From NCBI GenBank assembly GCA_018883125.1, contig VEQR01000017.1:1-49340 (forward strand): a stretch of DNA of 49,340 nt. The letters are read 5' to 3'. The translations under genes were made by a program, and so were the position numbers. The notes below the pieces were generated by a model. It saw only the letters and a list, made by a program, of their open reading frames with translations. It had not been told where the DNA came from and made no database searches. Of this stretch, positions 26,889-35,841 are shown one piece after another; the stretch's first letter is position 1, and each line of letters begins with the position of its first letter. The stretch comes from Candidatus Kapaibacterium sp. (GTDB lineage: Bacteria; Bacteroidota; Ignavibacteria; Kapaibacteriales; Kapaibacteriaceae).

Positions 26889-27953
26889 ATGATCGACCGC
26901 ATCGTGAGTGCTCTCGGAGCGCAAGCCCCCTACCTGCTGGACCATACCAGCACCACCATTCCGCGCGAATCGATCACCGTTCCGTCTCCGTCATCAGTGA
27001 CCGACGTTTTCGGAGCATCCGATCGCAACAGCAGAGTGCTTGTGAATCTTCAGCGCATCCACTCTACCGGACGCTTGGCAGATACGGGCTATGTCTCCAT
27101 CCTTCCCGTTGACCAAGGCATTGAGCATAGTGCCGGCGCTTCGTTTGCCAAAAACCCCATCTACTTCGATCCCGCTCGCATCGTCGAGCTCGCAATCGAA
27201 GGGGGCTGCAATGCTGTTGCCTCCACATTTGGAGTCCTCGGGAATGTGGCTCGCACCTATGCTCATCACATACCGTTTGTGGTGAAGATCAATCACAACG
27301 AACTGCTGACCTACCCCAACAAGTTCGATCAGGTCCTCTTCGGAACCGTGCGTCAGGCGCACGACATGGGTGCAGCCGCCATTGGTGCAACGATATATTT
27401 CGGCTCAGCCGAAAGCGCTCGCCAGATCGTTGAAATCTCGCAGGCATTTGCCCTGGCTCACGAGCTTGGCATGGCAACGATCCTCTGGTGCTATCTGCGC
27501 AATCCTGCCTTCAAGGCAGATAAAGACTACCATGTTGCTGCGGATCTTACCGGCCAGGCCAATCACCTCGGTGTCACGATCGGAGCCGACATCATCAAGC
27601 AGAAGCTGCCGGAGAACAACGGTGGTTTCAAGGCGCTGAACATGGGTGGATCGAGCTATGGCAAGTTGGACAATCGCATGTACACCGAACTCGCATCAGA
27701 TCATCCTATCGACCTCTGCCGGTATCAGGTTGCGAACTGCTACATGGGACGTATCGGGCTCATCAATTCCGGCGGAGCCTCGGGAGACAACGACATGGCC
27801 GAGGCAATTGCAACAGCGGTGATCAACAAGCGCGCTGGCGGCATGGGGCTGATCTCGGGTCGTAAGGCCTTTCAGCGTCCGATGGATGAGGGAGTTGAAC
27901 TTCTGCACGCCATTCAGGATGTCTATCTCTGCCAGGACGTAACGATCGCCTGA
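26889..27953 (+). CDS. Class I fructose-bisphosphate aldolase (DhnA/FbaB type)
   Basis: 354 residues. Catalyses reversible cleavage of fructose-1,6-bisphosphate to the two triose phosphates through a Schiff-base lysine. Family segments: [50 protein letters not shown] (a Lys is available here), [14 protein letters not shown], and [15 protein letters not shown] with [15 protein letters not shown] (phosphate binding). The longest frame starts at 26808 but would cross the terminator hairpin; GAGG at 26879-26882 sits 6 bases before the ATG at 26889, so that start is chosen. Its stop shares one base with the ABC-exporter start. Confidence 0.9.
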   Translation: MIDRIVSALGAQAPYLLDHTSTTIPRESITVPSPSSVTDVFGASDRNSRVLVNLQRIHSTGRLADTGYVSILPVDQGIEHSAGASFAKNPIYFDPARIVELAIEGGCNAVASTFGVLGNVARTYAHHIPFVVKINHNELLTYPNKFDQVLFGTVRQAHDMGAAAIGATIYFGSAESARQIVEISQAFALAHELGMATILWCYLRNPAFKADKDYHVAADLTGQANHLGVTIGADIIKQKLPENNGGFKALNMGGSSYGKLDNRMYTELASDHPIDLCRYQVANCYMGRIGLINSGGASGDNDMAEAIATAVINKRAGGMGLISGRKAFQRPMDEGVELLHAIQDVYLCQDVTIA

Positions 27954-29713
27954 TGTCCGATACCTCCAAACGCAGTGGCGCGCTCTCGGAGCTGCGACGT
28001 CTTGTTCCGTATATCAAGCGCTATAAGACTCGCACGTATCTCGGGCTGGTCTTTATCACGCTGTCCAACATCTGCTCGACAACCGTTCCACACGTTGTTG
28101 GCACAACCATCGATACCCTGAAGCTCCCCGGAAACCATTCCGGCGATGTCCCATGGCTCATCACACAGATCCTGCTGCTAACCATCGGGAGTGGGTTCTT
28201 CATGTTCTGCACGCGACGAACCATCATCGTGATGTCCCGCCGCGTCGAAGAAGATCTTCGTAACGACTTCACCAATGCTCTTCGCACGCAGCCGGCAAAA
28301 TTTTTCCATGATCGGTCCACCGGCTCGTTGCTCGCCCACTTCTCGAACGACATCGGCTCGGTGCGTGAATTCATCGGTCCGGCCATCATGTATACAGCCA
28401 ATACGATCACCACGTTTGCCTTCGCCCTGTCGTGGATGGTCAATCTCAATGGTTGGCTCTCAGCAGCAATCCTCATCCCTGTGCCGCTTGTTGCCACGTT
28501 GACGTATCGCCTTGGACGTAAGATCCACGCGAACTACCGCACGGTGCAGGAGCACTACGAGCACATCACCACACATGCGCAGGAATCAGCCTCGGGAATC
28601 CGCGTTATCCGTGCGTATGCAAGGGGCGAGGAAGAGGCCCAACGCTTCGATGAGCTCAGTCGAGACTACTACCGGAAGAACATGCGCCTAGCAAGGGTTC
28701 AGTCTCTCATGATGCCCGGTATGACGGTGCTATTCAACCTCAGCTACGTTATCGTGATCGGCTTTGGCGGATGGTTGGTGTCGACCAATAAGCTCACCGT
28801 GGGAGAGCTGACGCAGTTCTTTATCTATCTCAATCAACTGCTGTGGCCGATCGCTGCCATCGGCTGGGTAACGGGTATGATCCAGCGCGGTGCGGCATCG
28901 ATCGGACGTCTCGGGGCGATCATTGATGCCCCCTCAACAGTAGTTTCTGGCAGCAACGCCATGCCTGACGTTGATGGCGACGTTGAGTTTCGCAATGTCA
29001 CCCTTGCGTATGATGGGCAAACGCCTGTGCTGAGCAATGTGTCATTCCGAATCGAAAAGGGACAGAGCCTCGGTATCGTGGGCTCGGTCGGCAGTGGTAA
29101 ATCATCGATCATCGGATTGCTGCCGCGGATGTATGATGCCTCGGCCGGCGCGGTATTGATCGACGGCATCGACGTGCGAGACGTTACACTCTCCGACCTA
29201 CGGGCAAACATCGCCGTGGTACCGCAAGAGTCGTTCCTCTTCAGCGAGACCATCCGCGAGAACATTCGATTTGGCCGTCCAACAGCTTCGGATGACGAGG
29301 TGCGGCGTGCGGCGGAGATCGCGCAACTGCCAACAGATATCTCCACCCTGCCTGATGGCTTCGATACCGTTGTTGGAGAACGGGGCGTAACTCTTTCCGG
29401 AGGTCAAAAGCAACGGACCTCGCTCGCACGGGCCATCGTGAGCGATCCGAAGATCCTGATTCTCGATGATGCTCTTTCTGCGGTTGATGCCTCAACAGAG
29501 GACCGAATTCTCTCCGGACTCGACGACGTCATGCGCGGACGCACGACGATCATCATCTCCCATCGCATTTCAACGGTGCAGCGGTGCACAAACATTCTTG
29601 TGCTGGACCACGGTCGAGTGGTCGAACACGGCTCGCACGCCGAGCTCCTTCAGCGCAAGGGTCAGTATTTTGACATGTACGAACGCCAACAACTTGAACA
29701 GCAGCTCTCATGA
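27953..29713 (+). CDS. MsbA-like ABC exporter (fused permease/ATPase)
   Basis: 586 residues. An N-terminal six-helix type 1 exporter domain (about 20-320) is followed by the nucleotide-binding domain: Walker A VGSVGSGKSS, Q-loop VVPQESFLFSETI, signature LSGGQKQRTSLARAI, Walker B ILILDDALSAVD, and H-loop ISHRIS. Half-transporters of this type act as homodimers or heterodimers and export lipids, lipid A or drugs; the substrate cannot be inferred. It shares one base with the aldolase gene and overlaps the cystathionine beta-synthase gene by 4 bases, although the three products have no obvious common pathway. Confidence 0.92.
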   Translation: MSDTSKRSGALSELRRLVPYIKRYKTRTYLGLVFITLSNICSTTVPHVVGTTIDTLKLPGNHSGDVPWLITQILLLTIGSGFFMFCTRRTIIVMSRRVEEDLRNDFTNALRTQPAKFFHDRSTGSLLAHFSNDIGSVREFIGPAIMYTANTITTFAFALSWMVNLNGWLSAAILIPVPLVATLTYRLGRKIHANYRTVQEHYEHITTHAQESASGIRVIRAYARGEEEAQRFDELSRDYYRKNMRLARVQSLMMPGMTVLFNLSYVIVIGFGGWLVSTNKLTVGELTQFFIYLNQLLWPIAAIGWVTGMIQRGAASIGRLGAIIDAPSTVVSGSNAMPDVDGDVEFRNVTLAYDGQTPVLSNVSFRIEKGQSLGIVGSVGSGKSSIIGLLPRMYDASAGAVLIDGIDVRDVTLSDLRANIAVVPQESFLFSETIRENIRFGRPTASDDEVRRAAEIAQLPTDISTLPDGFDTVVGERGVTLSGGQKQRTSLARAIVSDPKILILDDALSAVDASTEDRILSGLDDVMRGRTTIIISHRISTVQRCTNILVLDHGRVVEHGSHAELLQRKGQYFDMYERQQLEQQLS

Positions 29714-31071
29714 ACGTCCAATCGTCGGTTCTTGACCTCATCGGTCGCACGCCCCTTATCCGTCTGAATACTCTGACTCGTGACATCAAGGCAACGGTCC
29801 TTGTCAAGCTCGAGTCGCGCAATCCCGGTGGCTCGATCAAAGACCGCATCGGCATTGCCATGATCGAAGATGCCGAGCGATCCGGACGTCTGAAGCCAGG
29901 TTCGTTGATCATTGAACCAACCAGCGGAAACACCGGTATTGGCTTGACCATCGCCGCACGATTGAAGGGGTATCCGTGCCTGCTCGTCACCACCGACAAG
30001 GCATCCGTTGAACGCGTCCGATATATCAAGGCGTTAGGGGGCGAAGTGCTGATCATGCCGAGTGCGGCCAAGCCAAGCTCACCCGAGTACTACGTCAATA
30101 CGGCCCAGCGTCTTGCCGGCGAGATCCCGGGAGCGGTGATCCTGAATCAGTATGATAATCCTGCCAATGCCGATGTGCACGAGCGCACAACCGGACCCGA
30201 GATATGGCAGGATACGGATGGCAAGGTCACACACTTCATCGCCGGTATGGGAACAGGTGGCACGATCAGCGGAACAGCGCGCTATCTGAAAAAGATGAAT
30301 CCGAACATCAAGGTCATCGCCGGCGATCCGGTCGGATCGTCATTGAAGGTCTACAAGGAGACCGGACGTCTCATTGAATCACTCCCCTACCTCATTGAAG
30401 GGGTTGGCCAGGACCGACTGCCAGACAACCTCGATCTGAGCCTCGTTGATGAGATCATCAACGTAAATGACAAGGAAGCATTCTCGATGGCCCGCCAGCT
30501 GGCCCGCCAGGAAGGGATCTTCTGCGGGGGCTCTTCAGGAATGAATGTTGCGGCAGCTTTGCGCGTAGCAGCAACGCTTGATGAAGATGCCGTTGTCGTT
30601 GTTATCATCTGTGACACCGGCGAGCGTTACCTCACCAAGCATCATTCTGATGAGTGGTTGGAAGAAAAGGATCTTCTGGATCGTGAGCGCATCACGGTGC
30701 GCGATGTCGTGTCTGCCAAGCGCTCCCGCGGAACGCTGCCATCTGTTGTGAGCATCCCACCTGCTGCAACGGTATCGGAAGCTCTAGCTCTAATGAGCTC
30801 GCACGAAGTGAGTGACGTGCCGGTACTTGATGGCGAATCTATCCACGGCATGGTACGCGAAGCTAGGCTGATGTCTGCTGTGATCAACAATCGCGAAGTG
30901 ATGTCAGACAGCGTTACCACGATCATGGAACCGGCATGTCCGGAGGTAGACGTCCACAACGACGTACAGACGGCCATCCAGCTGCTCCGCAATGCTCCCC
31001 TAGTGGCCGTTACCGAGTTCGGACGCATCAGCGGCGTGCTAACACGTCATGATGTACTTGAGTATCTGTAA
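29710..31071 (+). CDS. Cystathionine beta-synthase
   Basis: 453 residues. The PLP-dependent domain (1-320) has NPGGSIKDRIG with the Schiff-base Lys44, EPTSGNTGIGLTIAARLKG, the phosphate-binding GMGTGGTISG loop, and FCGGSSGMNVAAALR. A pair of CBS domains follows (about 335-453; PSVVSIPPAATVSEALALM and ISGVLTRHDVLEYL). This architecture is that of cystathionine beta-synthase rather than plain cysteine synthase. It condenses serine and homocysteine, or makes cysteine or H2S from related substrates; the CBS pair may sense adenosyl compounds. Downstream lies the repeat region 31072-31505. Confidence 0.88.
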   Translation: MNVQSSVLDLIGRTPLIRLNTLTRDIKATVLVKLESRNPGGSIKDRIGIAMIEDAERSGRLKPGSLIIEPTSGNTGIGLTIAARLKGYPCLLVTTDKASVERVRYIKALGGEVLIMPSAAKPSSPEYYVNTAQRLAGEIPGAVILNQYDNPANADVHERTTGPEIWQDTDGKVTHFIAGMGTGGTISGTARYLKKMNPNIKVIAGDPVGSSLKVYKETGRLIESLPYLIEGVGQDRLPDNLDLSLVDEIINVNDKEAFSMARQLARQEGIFCGGSSGMNVAAALRVAATLDEDAVVVVIICDTGERYLTKHHSDEWLEEKDLLDRERITVRDVVSAKRSRGTLPSVVSIPPAATVSEALALMSSHEVSDVPVLDGESIHGMVREARLMSAVINNREVMSDSVTTIMEPACPEVDVHNDVQTAIQLLRNAPLVAVTEFGRISGVLTRHDVLEYL

Positions 31072-31087
31072 GGATGAGAACGGGTGA

Positions 31088-31122
31088 TAGGTTTTGGGTT
31101 TTGGGTGATGGGTTTTGGGTGA
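31088..31122. repeat. Telomere-like GGTTTTGG tract
   Basis: Two adjoining GGGTTTT-type units, then GTGAT and a further GGGTTTT unit, between the cystathionine beta-synthase stop and the heptamer array that begins at 31125. It is the same repeat type as at 20159-20199. Confidence 0.75.
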
Positions 31123-31124
31123 CG

Positions 31125-31519
31125 TCACTCGTCACTTGTCTCTCGTCACTTGTCACTTGTCACTCGTCTCTCGTACCCCGGGCCAAGGCCCGGGGCTATT
31201 ATGGATGGCTTCGTCACTTGTCACTTGTCACTCGTCTCTCGTACCCCGGGCCAAGGCCCGGGGCTATTATGGATGGCTTCGTCACTCGTCACTCGTCACT
31301 TGTCACTCGTCTCTCGTCTCTCGTCTCTCGTACCCCGGGCCAAGGCCCGGGGCTATTATGGATGGCTTCGTCACTCGTCTCTCGTCACTCGTCTCTCGTA
31401 CCCCGGGCCAAGGCCCGGGGCTATTATGGATGGCTTCGTCACTCGTCACTCGTCACTTGTCTCTCTTTCCCCGGGCCAAGGCCCGGGGCTATTAGGGACG
31501 TGCGGTCACTTGTCACTAG
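31125..31519. repeat. Nested tandem array: heptamers TCACTYG/TCTCTCG alternating with a 40-bp hairpin unit
   Basis: Five copies of a 40-bp unit begin at 31174, 31242, 31331, 31399 and 31467 (the last is truncated at about 31497). Each unit starts with a perfect hairpin (CCCCGGGCC, AA, GGCCCGGGG) and ends with CTATTATGGATGGCTTCG. Between units lie runs of 7-base elements (TCACTCG, TCACTTG or TCTCTCG): seven before copy 1, then 4, 7, 4 and 4. The unit spacing is therefore 68, 89, 68 and 68 bases. Two more heptamers (31506-31519) overlap the end of the reductase gene. The array is open in all three plus frames because the units lack stops, so the frames there are repeat artefacts. This fills the 434-bp gap 31072-31505. 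Confidence 0.95.
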
Positions 31520-32330
31520 GCTTATACCACGTTAGGTCCACAGCGTCTTCACCACCGTCAACGCCGAGAACTTCGCCGTTGATCCAGTAGGCATTGTCTT
31601 GCACCAGCAGTCGAAGAACATTCGCAATGTCCTCCGGTGTAGTCAGGCGGTGGTACGGATTGCGCATAAGCGCATTATTCATGATCACGTCGTTGCCGGG
31701 GATCTTGGACAGGGCCGGTGTGGCCGTGACTCCCGCACGGATCGTGTTGGCCGTTATGCCGTGTGGAGCAAGTTCCAAGGCGAGTTGACGGCAATACGCC
31801 TCCATTGCTGCCTTTGCAGCTGATACCGCGCCGTACATCGGCAGCACGCGTGACGCGCCGGCACTGGTTAGCCCAACGATTCGTCCGCCGCGGTCCATAA
31901 GCCCCCTGCGAACAAGGTCTTGCGTGTAATAGATGATCGAGTTGGCCATCACGTCCATGGTCATCTCAAGATTCTTCTGTGAGATGGCATCGCCGGCGTT
32001 GTCAGCAATGAACGGCTTGAGTGTTCCAAAGGCCAGCGAATGCAGCATCAGGCGAACGGTTGAACCGGGATTGGCATCGAATTCGGCACGAATACCATCC
32101 ATCACCTCAGCGCGACGGTCGGAATCGGCGGCGTTGACGTTAAAAAACAGATGCCGCACACCCAGTGCCGAAAGCTCCGACTTCAGCTCTTCAACCTGCT
32201 TCATACCGGCCGCCCGATCAAGGTGCACACCGATAATGTGCAGGCCCTCCTGGGCCATTGCCAACGCAGCTGCGCGACCAAAGCCACTGGAGACACCGAG
32301 AATTAGAGCGTAGTGCTGGGAGGATGCCAT
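31506..32330 (-). CDS. FabL-like enoyl-ACP reductase (SDR family)
   Basis: 274 residues with a Rossmann fold. The nucleotide loop is GVSSGFG (classical GxxxGxG), the active-site region reads SAGASRVLPMYGAVSAAK, and LMLHSLAFGTLKPF matches the HSxAF segment of enoyl-ACP reductases. Tyr and Lys are separated by six residues (YGAVSAAK), the YX6K pattern of FabI/FabL rather than the YX3K of ordinary SDRs. With a classical glycine motif, FabL is the better fit. It would reduce trans-2-enoyl-ACP in the last step of fatty-acid elongation using NAD(P)H. The last codons (Ser-Asp-Lys-stop) are encoded by heptamers of the adjoining repeat array. Confidence 0.72.
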   Translation of the reverse strand: MASSQHYALILGVSSGFGRAAALAMAQEGLHIIGVHLDRAAGMKQVEELKSELSALGVRHLFFNVNAADSDRRAEVMDGIRAEFDANPGSTVRLMLHSLAFGTLKPFIADNAGDAISQKNLEMTMDVMANSIIYYTQDLVRRGLMDRGGRIVGLTSAGASRVLPMYGAVSAAKAAMEAYCRQLALELAPHGITANTIRAGVTATPALSKIPGNDVIMNNALMRNPYHRLTTPEDIANVLRLLVQDNAYWINGEVLGVDGGEDAVDLTWYKPSDK

Positions 32331-32372
32331 ACTGATGTTATCCAGAGATGATGAAGCAAAAGGACGGCAAAA

Positions 32373-33014
32373 CTATGGCTTTTGACGCAGGAAGTAATAC
32401 GGACCTTTGACTGCACCCCAGACCTGGTCGCCCTTAGCCGTATATCCCCTGTCCCAACTTGCAATGATTTTGTCGGCGATCTGCACCTCCGACGTTGCGT
32501 ACGATGCGCCTCGAATATCGCTCGAACATGCCGTGCCGTGCGTGCCGCCGAGGAACTTGAACTCATCGCGCTGCAGATATACCTCGCAGCCCCTTCTCAG
32601 CGTTAGGTCCACCGGAGAAAGGTCCGCCACCAGCGACGGATCTTTCCAACCGCCGATCACACGCTTGGCGTCCTTCCACGCGTAGACGACGAGCTCGATC
32701 ATGTTCTCTTCGACACGCTTGATATTATACACTCTCTGACGATAAGGGGCTTGGGGCGATGTTGCCATCGCCTGCTCTACGATCATCCAGATCCCATCTG
32801 TTCGGTCATTCCAAATTCGACTCATGTGCAGGTCGACATGGAAGTAGGCCGTGTCGACGGTAGACTGACGTTGACTAGAGAACGATCCGGAGAGCCATTT
32901 GACCAATGAATCAAGGTCTTCATCAGCCGCAGCGCTGAGCGTTGACGCTGAAAATGAGAACATGATTACCAAGATGGCAGTGCCGAGCCCCCTGCCAAGT
33001 GTCCGAGCTGTCAT
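32373..33014 (-). CDS. CpcT/CpeT-family protein, exported
   Basis: 213 residues. A signal peptide (about 1-28, hydrophobic TAILVIMFSFSASTLSAAA) precedes a CpcT/CpeT fold: LVKWLSGSFSSQRQS, YFHVDLHMSRIWND, GIWMIVEQAMA, PYRQRVYNIK, and later a CEVYLQRDEFKFLGGT segment with KGPYYFLRQKP at the end. In cyanobacteria these proteins attach bilins to phycobiliproteins. No phycobiliprotein gene is in the window, and the protein appears periplasmic, so a lyase role is unlikely and another small-molecule-binding role is possible. Its start overlaps the mutL stop by 4 bases. Confidence 0.75.
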   Translation of the reverse strand: MTARTLGRGLGTAILVIMFSFSASTLSAAADEDLDSLVKWLSGSFSSQRQSTVDTAYFHVDLHMSRIWNDRTDGIWMIVEQAMATSPQAPYRQRVYNIKRVEENMIELVVYAWKDAKRVIGGWKDPSLVADLSPVDLTLRRGCEVYLQRDEFKFLGGTHGTACSSDIRGASYATSEVQIADKIIASWDRGYTAKGDQVWGAVKGPYYFLRQKP

Positions 33015-34783
33015 GACAACCTCTTATCAAGTTCTTCGAAGGATATCATCGTAAATGTTGGCTGCCCGAACGGAGTATGGTGCGTGATATTGCACTGACG
33101 GAGCTGCCGCACGAGACCTTCGGCACGCTCAGGATTCATGCCGGTAATGCTGCGCCGTGCATACTGACGCGACAGATTGGCCACGATCGTCTCGTGACGA
33201 TTCAGCACCGGAGCCGACTCTACCTCGGTCATTGCTTGGATGAGCTCGTCGATCACAACGTGCTCTTCACCCGGCGCAATCACTGATGGAACGGCAGAGA
33301 TGGTAACGATACCATCATAAACATCGAGCACAAAGCCCGATGACCTAATGAGTTCCGAATGCTCCTCTATGAGCGCCGCGCGCCTGGCATCAACGGCGAT
33401 TTCCACCGGAAACAACAAGGTTTGTGGCACAACACTGCCGTTGGACTGCGCCATGATCTGCTCAAAGAAGACCCGCTCTGCAGCGGCAACGGGGCGCACC
33501 ACCATGATGCCATTCGGCATCATGCAAATGATTCGTTCAGACGACGCATGCAGCACGGTTCCGGAGTCTTCCGGCGCCGGAATTGGCGCAAACAGAGCGT
33601 CGTAGCCCTGCCGATGGGCAATCGTGAATCGTGGCGACGAAGTCGTCATGGGGCGATCGAAATCCGGCACGCGCTGAGGCAGGATCTCACCCGTTAGCCG
33701 ATTGACAACCATACCGCCACCATCGGGGGTAGATGGCAGCGACCGCAACGGGTTGGAGGCGATCGAAACGTTGGACAGTACCGGAGGAATGATGTGGGCG
33801 GCCGATAATGCCCGCATCACGGAATCCTGCAGTAGCAGATACACGGAGCGTTCATCGTCAAACTTCACCTCGTGCTTCTGCGGATGCACGTTCACATCCA
33901 CTCGCTCGGGATCGACGTCCAAAAACAGCGCAAACACCGGAAACTCCCGATCGTTGATCAAATGCTCATACGCTTGATTGACAGCATGAGCCAACGATCG
34001 ACTCTTGATCGGACGTCCGTTCAAAAACAAGAATTGTCCGCCCCGGTTCTGTCGAACAGCATTCTCCCGACCAACGTATCCGCGCACTGCGATACCATTG
34101 TCCAAGGATTCCACTTCCACGAGCGAGCGTTGCGCGTCAAGTGACAGCACCCGTGCAACGCGCGTCGGCAGATCGGACGGTGCAAGATCAAAGATCCTTG
34201 TTGGGCCGTCGTAGAAGACGAAGCGAACCGATGGTCGGGATAGTGCGAGGGTCTGCATCGTTTCGCTGATATAGCGGAACTCTGTGAGGTCGGACTTGAG
34301 AAACTTCCGACGTCCGGGCACGGAGGCAAAGAGCTGCCGCACAAGAATCTGCGTGCCAACATCGTTAGCAGCCGGAGCAACGGCAAGGGGCTTCCCGGGT
34401 TGCGATGTGAGCGTCCAGCCAAGTTCCGAATCGCGGCTGCGCGTGCGCACCTCTACATCCGCCACTGCCGCAATCGACGCCATAGCCTCGCCACGAAATC
34501 CCAGTGTGGCAATGCGATGGAGATCTTCCTCGGTTCGAATCTTACTGGTCGCATGACGCACAAGACAGAGCTCAAGGTCCTCGCGCGACATACCGGATCC
34601 ATCATCGATGACGTGGATCAGGTTCTTGCCAGCCCCCTGCACAACAACCGTTACCGACTCGGCACCCGCATCGATGGAGTTCTCGACGAGTTCCTTCACC
34701 ACAGACTCGGGTCTTTGTACCACCTCACCAGCAGCGATCTGGTTGGCAATGAATTCAGGAAGGATGTGAATGCGGCCGGCCAT
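33011..34783 (-). CDS. mutL: DNA mismatch repair protein MutL
   Basis: MutL links MutS mismatch recognition to strand excision. From the ATG at 34783 (family-typical opening GRIHILPEFIANQIAAGEVV) the product is 590 residues. GHKL ATPase motifs are complete: ELVENSIDAG, HVIDDGSGM, ATSKI and GFRGEAMASI. The C-terminal dimerisation domain lacks the usual endonuclease signatures: the DQHAxxE position reads RPVAAAE, ACR reads ARR, and CPHGRP reads TPFGQP. The frame is open upstream to 34960, but that part overlaps the CrtC-like gene. Its start lies 2 bases after that gene's stop; it overlaps the CpcT-like gene by 4 bases. Confidence 0.93.
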   Translation of the reverse strand: MAGRIHILPEFIANQIAAGEVVQRPESVVKELVENSIDAGAESVTVVVQGAGKNLIHVIDDGSGMSREDLELCLVRHATSKIRTEEDLHRIATLGFRGEAMASIAAVADVEVRTRSRDSELGWTLTSQPGKPLAVAPAANDVGTQILVRQLFASVPGRRKFLKSDLTEFRYISETMQTLALSRPSVRFVFYDGPTRIFDLAPSDLPTRVARVLSLDAQRSLVEVESLDNGIAVRGYVGRENAVRQNRGGQFLFLNGRPIKSRSLAHAVNQAYEHLINDREFPVFALFLDVDPERVDVNVHPQKHEVKFDDERSVYLLLQDSVMRALSAAHIIPPVLSNVSIASNPLRSLPSTPDGGGMVVNRLTGEILPQRVPDFDRPMTTSSPRFTIAHRQGYDALFAPIPAPEDSGTVLHASSERIICMMPNGIMVVRPVAAAERVFFEQIMAQSNGSVVPQTLLFPVEIAVDARRAALIEEHSELIRSSGFVLDVYDGIVTISAVPSVIAPGEEHVVIDELIQAMTEVESAPVLNRHETIVANLSRQYARRSITGMNPERAEGLVRQLRQCNITHHTPFGQPTFTMISFEELDKRLS

Positions 34784-34785
34784 AG

Positions 34786-35781
34786 CTACGAAGATACCAC
34801 CCATGGCAGTCGCAGAAAGGGGCGTATCCATGCCTTCGAAAGACGGCTTACGTCCATGTATTCGGACATACCCAACCCTGCTTCTGCGCCATCGATACGC
34901 CATCGGCTTATGTATCGCTGATAGAATGGGCCGTCCTCGCACACGCGTGCATTCAGGCACTCTGCGCTGACGAGGTTACCCTTGGAATCGCGACCGCTCA
35001 GGATGATGCGCTGATGATACCGAAGTCCCATCATCGACAACCGTGGTCGCTGGAGTGTGATGCTAACCTCACTGAACTCCTCAACATTTCCGTCGTCGAG
35101 AACTCGTCCAAACCAGCTCGTCTCATCAGCTGAACGTTTCGTCACAAGGTACACAAGCGTTTGATGCTCCGTGTGGAGTCGGCCCCAATACCAGTCACGA
35201 AAGTCAACCGCCATAGCCCGCGCACCCATGTTGTGATCATGATAGGCGATTGCGCAGAGGTCTCTGGTAACAACCTCCCCGTGTGCCTCATGAATCTGGA
35301 TATTCACTGTGGCACGCGATCGTGGTGCGGCAAGGATCCAAGCGTGAGGATCATCGATGATGTCTGGGGCATGTGCTCTACAGCTACCAACGTTCATCGT
35401 CACGGCAACACGTGCCCTGCGTCCATCATTACCACACGGCGCGTCAATGGTCATCTTTAGCACCTCGTCAGTGAGGCGAAGCTCAGCGCCCGGCATCGAA
35501 ACATGAACATCATCACCAGCAAAGCAACAGCGATCCAAAGGATGTCCGCCAAAGGCAAAGGCAATGCGCACACCGCGATGATAGATACTTAGAGCATAGC
35601 CCCCTTGAAGATCCGAGGGGTTGGCAAGATAGTCTGGTGACATTGGCATGCCTCTGAAGAGGATCATCACAACGCCCCATTCGCCTGATGAATCAAGCGC
35701 ATCAGTGTACCACCACTCATAGGTTCCCGGCCCGTGGAGCATGTGGCAATGGTCATGCTGAAGTCCCGACAGAATGCGCAT
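34786..35781 (-). CDS. CrtC/AttH-like carotenoid hydratase-family protein
   Basis: 331 residues resembling carotenoid 1,2-hydratase (CrtC)/AttH lipocalin-like proteins. The opening motif GTYEWWYTDALD is near residue 18, the segment AYHDHNMGARAMAVDFRDW with WYWGRLHTEHQTLVY is near 178-213, and the body is beta-rich. CrtC adds water to the psi-end of acyclic carotenoids. No signal peptide is obvious. The gene diverges from a carotenoid-type glycosyltransferase 60 bases away, supporting a pigment role (hydroxylation followed by glycosylation), though AttH-type proteins of other function share the fold. First gene of the run to mutL, CpcT-like and FabL-like. Confidence 0.7.
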   Translation of the reverse strand: MRILSGLQHDHCHMLHGPGTYEWWYTDALDSSGEWGVVMILFRGMPMSPDYLANPSDLQGGYALSIYHRGVRIAFAFGGHPLDRCCFAGDDVHVSMPGAELRLTDEVLKMTIDAPCGNDGRRARVAVTMNVGSCRAHAPDIIDDPHAWILAAPRSRATVNIQIHEAHGEVVTRDLCAIAYHDHNMGARAMAVDFRDWYWGRLHTEHQTLVYLVTKRSADETSWFGRVLDDGNVEEFSEVSITLQRPRLSMMGLRYHQRIILSGRDSKGNLVSAECLNARVCEDGPFYQRYISRWRIDGAEAGLGMSEYMDVSRLSKAWIRPFLRLPWVVSS

Positions 35782-35841
35782 ATCAGTAAGTGCCCATGAG
35801 GCCGCAAAGCTACCGAATCCCGATGGTTCGTAGCTTGGTGC

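Noticed and set aside
29710-31071. Plain cysteine synthase (CysK/CysM)
   Set aside because: The C-terminal pair of CBS domains and the 453-residue length point to cystathionine beta-synthase.
31125-31519. Possible CRISPR array (40-base repeats with 28- to 49-base gaps)
   Set aside because: The gaps are runs of the same 7-base unit, not unique spacers; the repeat carries its own perfect hairpin and no cas gene is nearby.
31074-31590. Three overlapping plus-strand frames with repeated PGPRPGA-like peptides
   Set aside because: All three frames are open because the tandem units lack stop codons in any plus frame; there is no start context, and the peptides are translations of the repeat.
34784-34960. 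Upstream extension of mutL
   Set aside because: It overlaps the end of the CrtC-like gene in another frame, and MutL proteins normally start right at the IHILPEFIANQIAAGEVV block.
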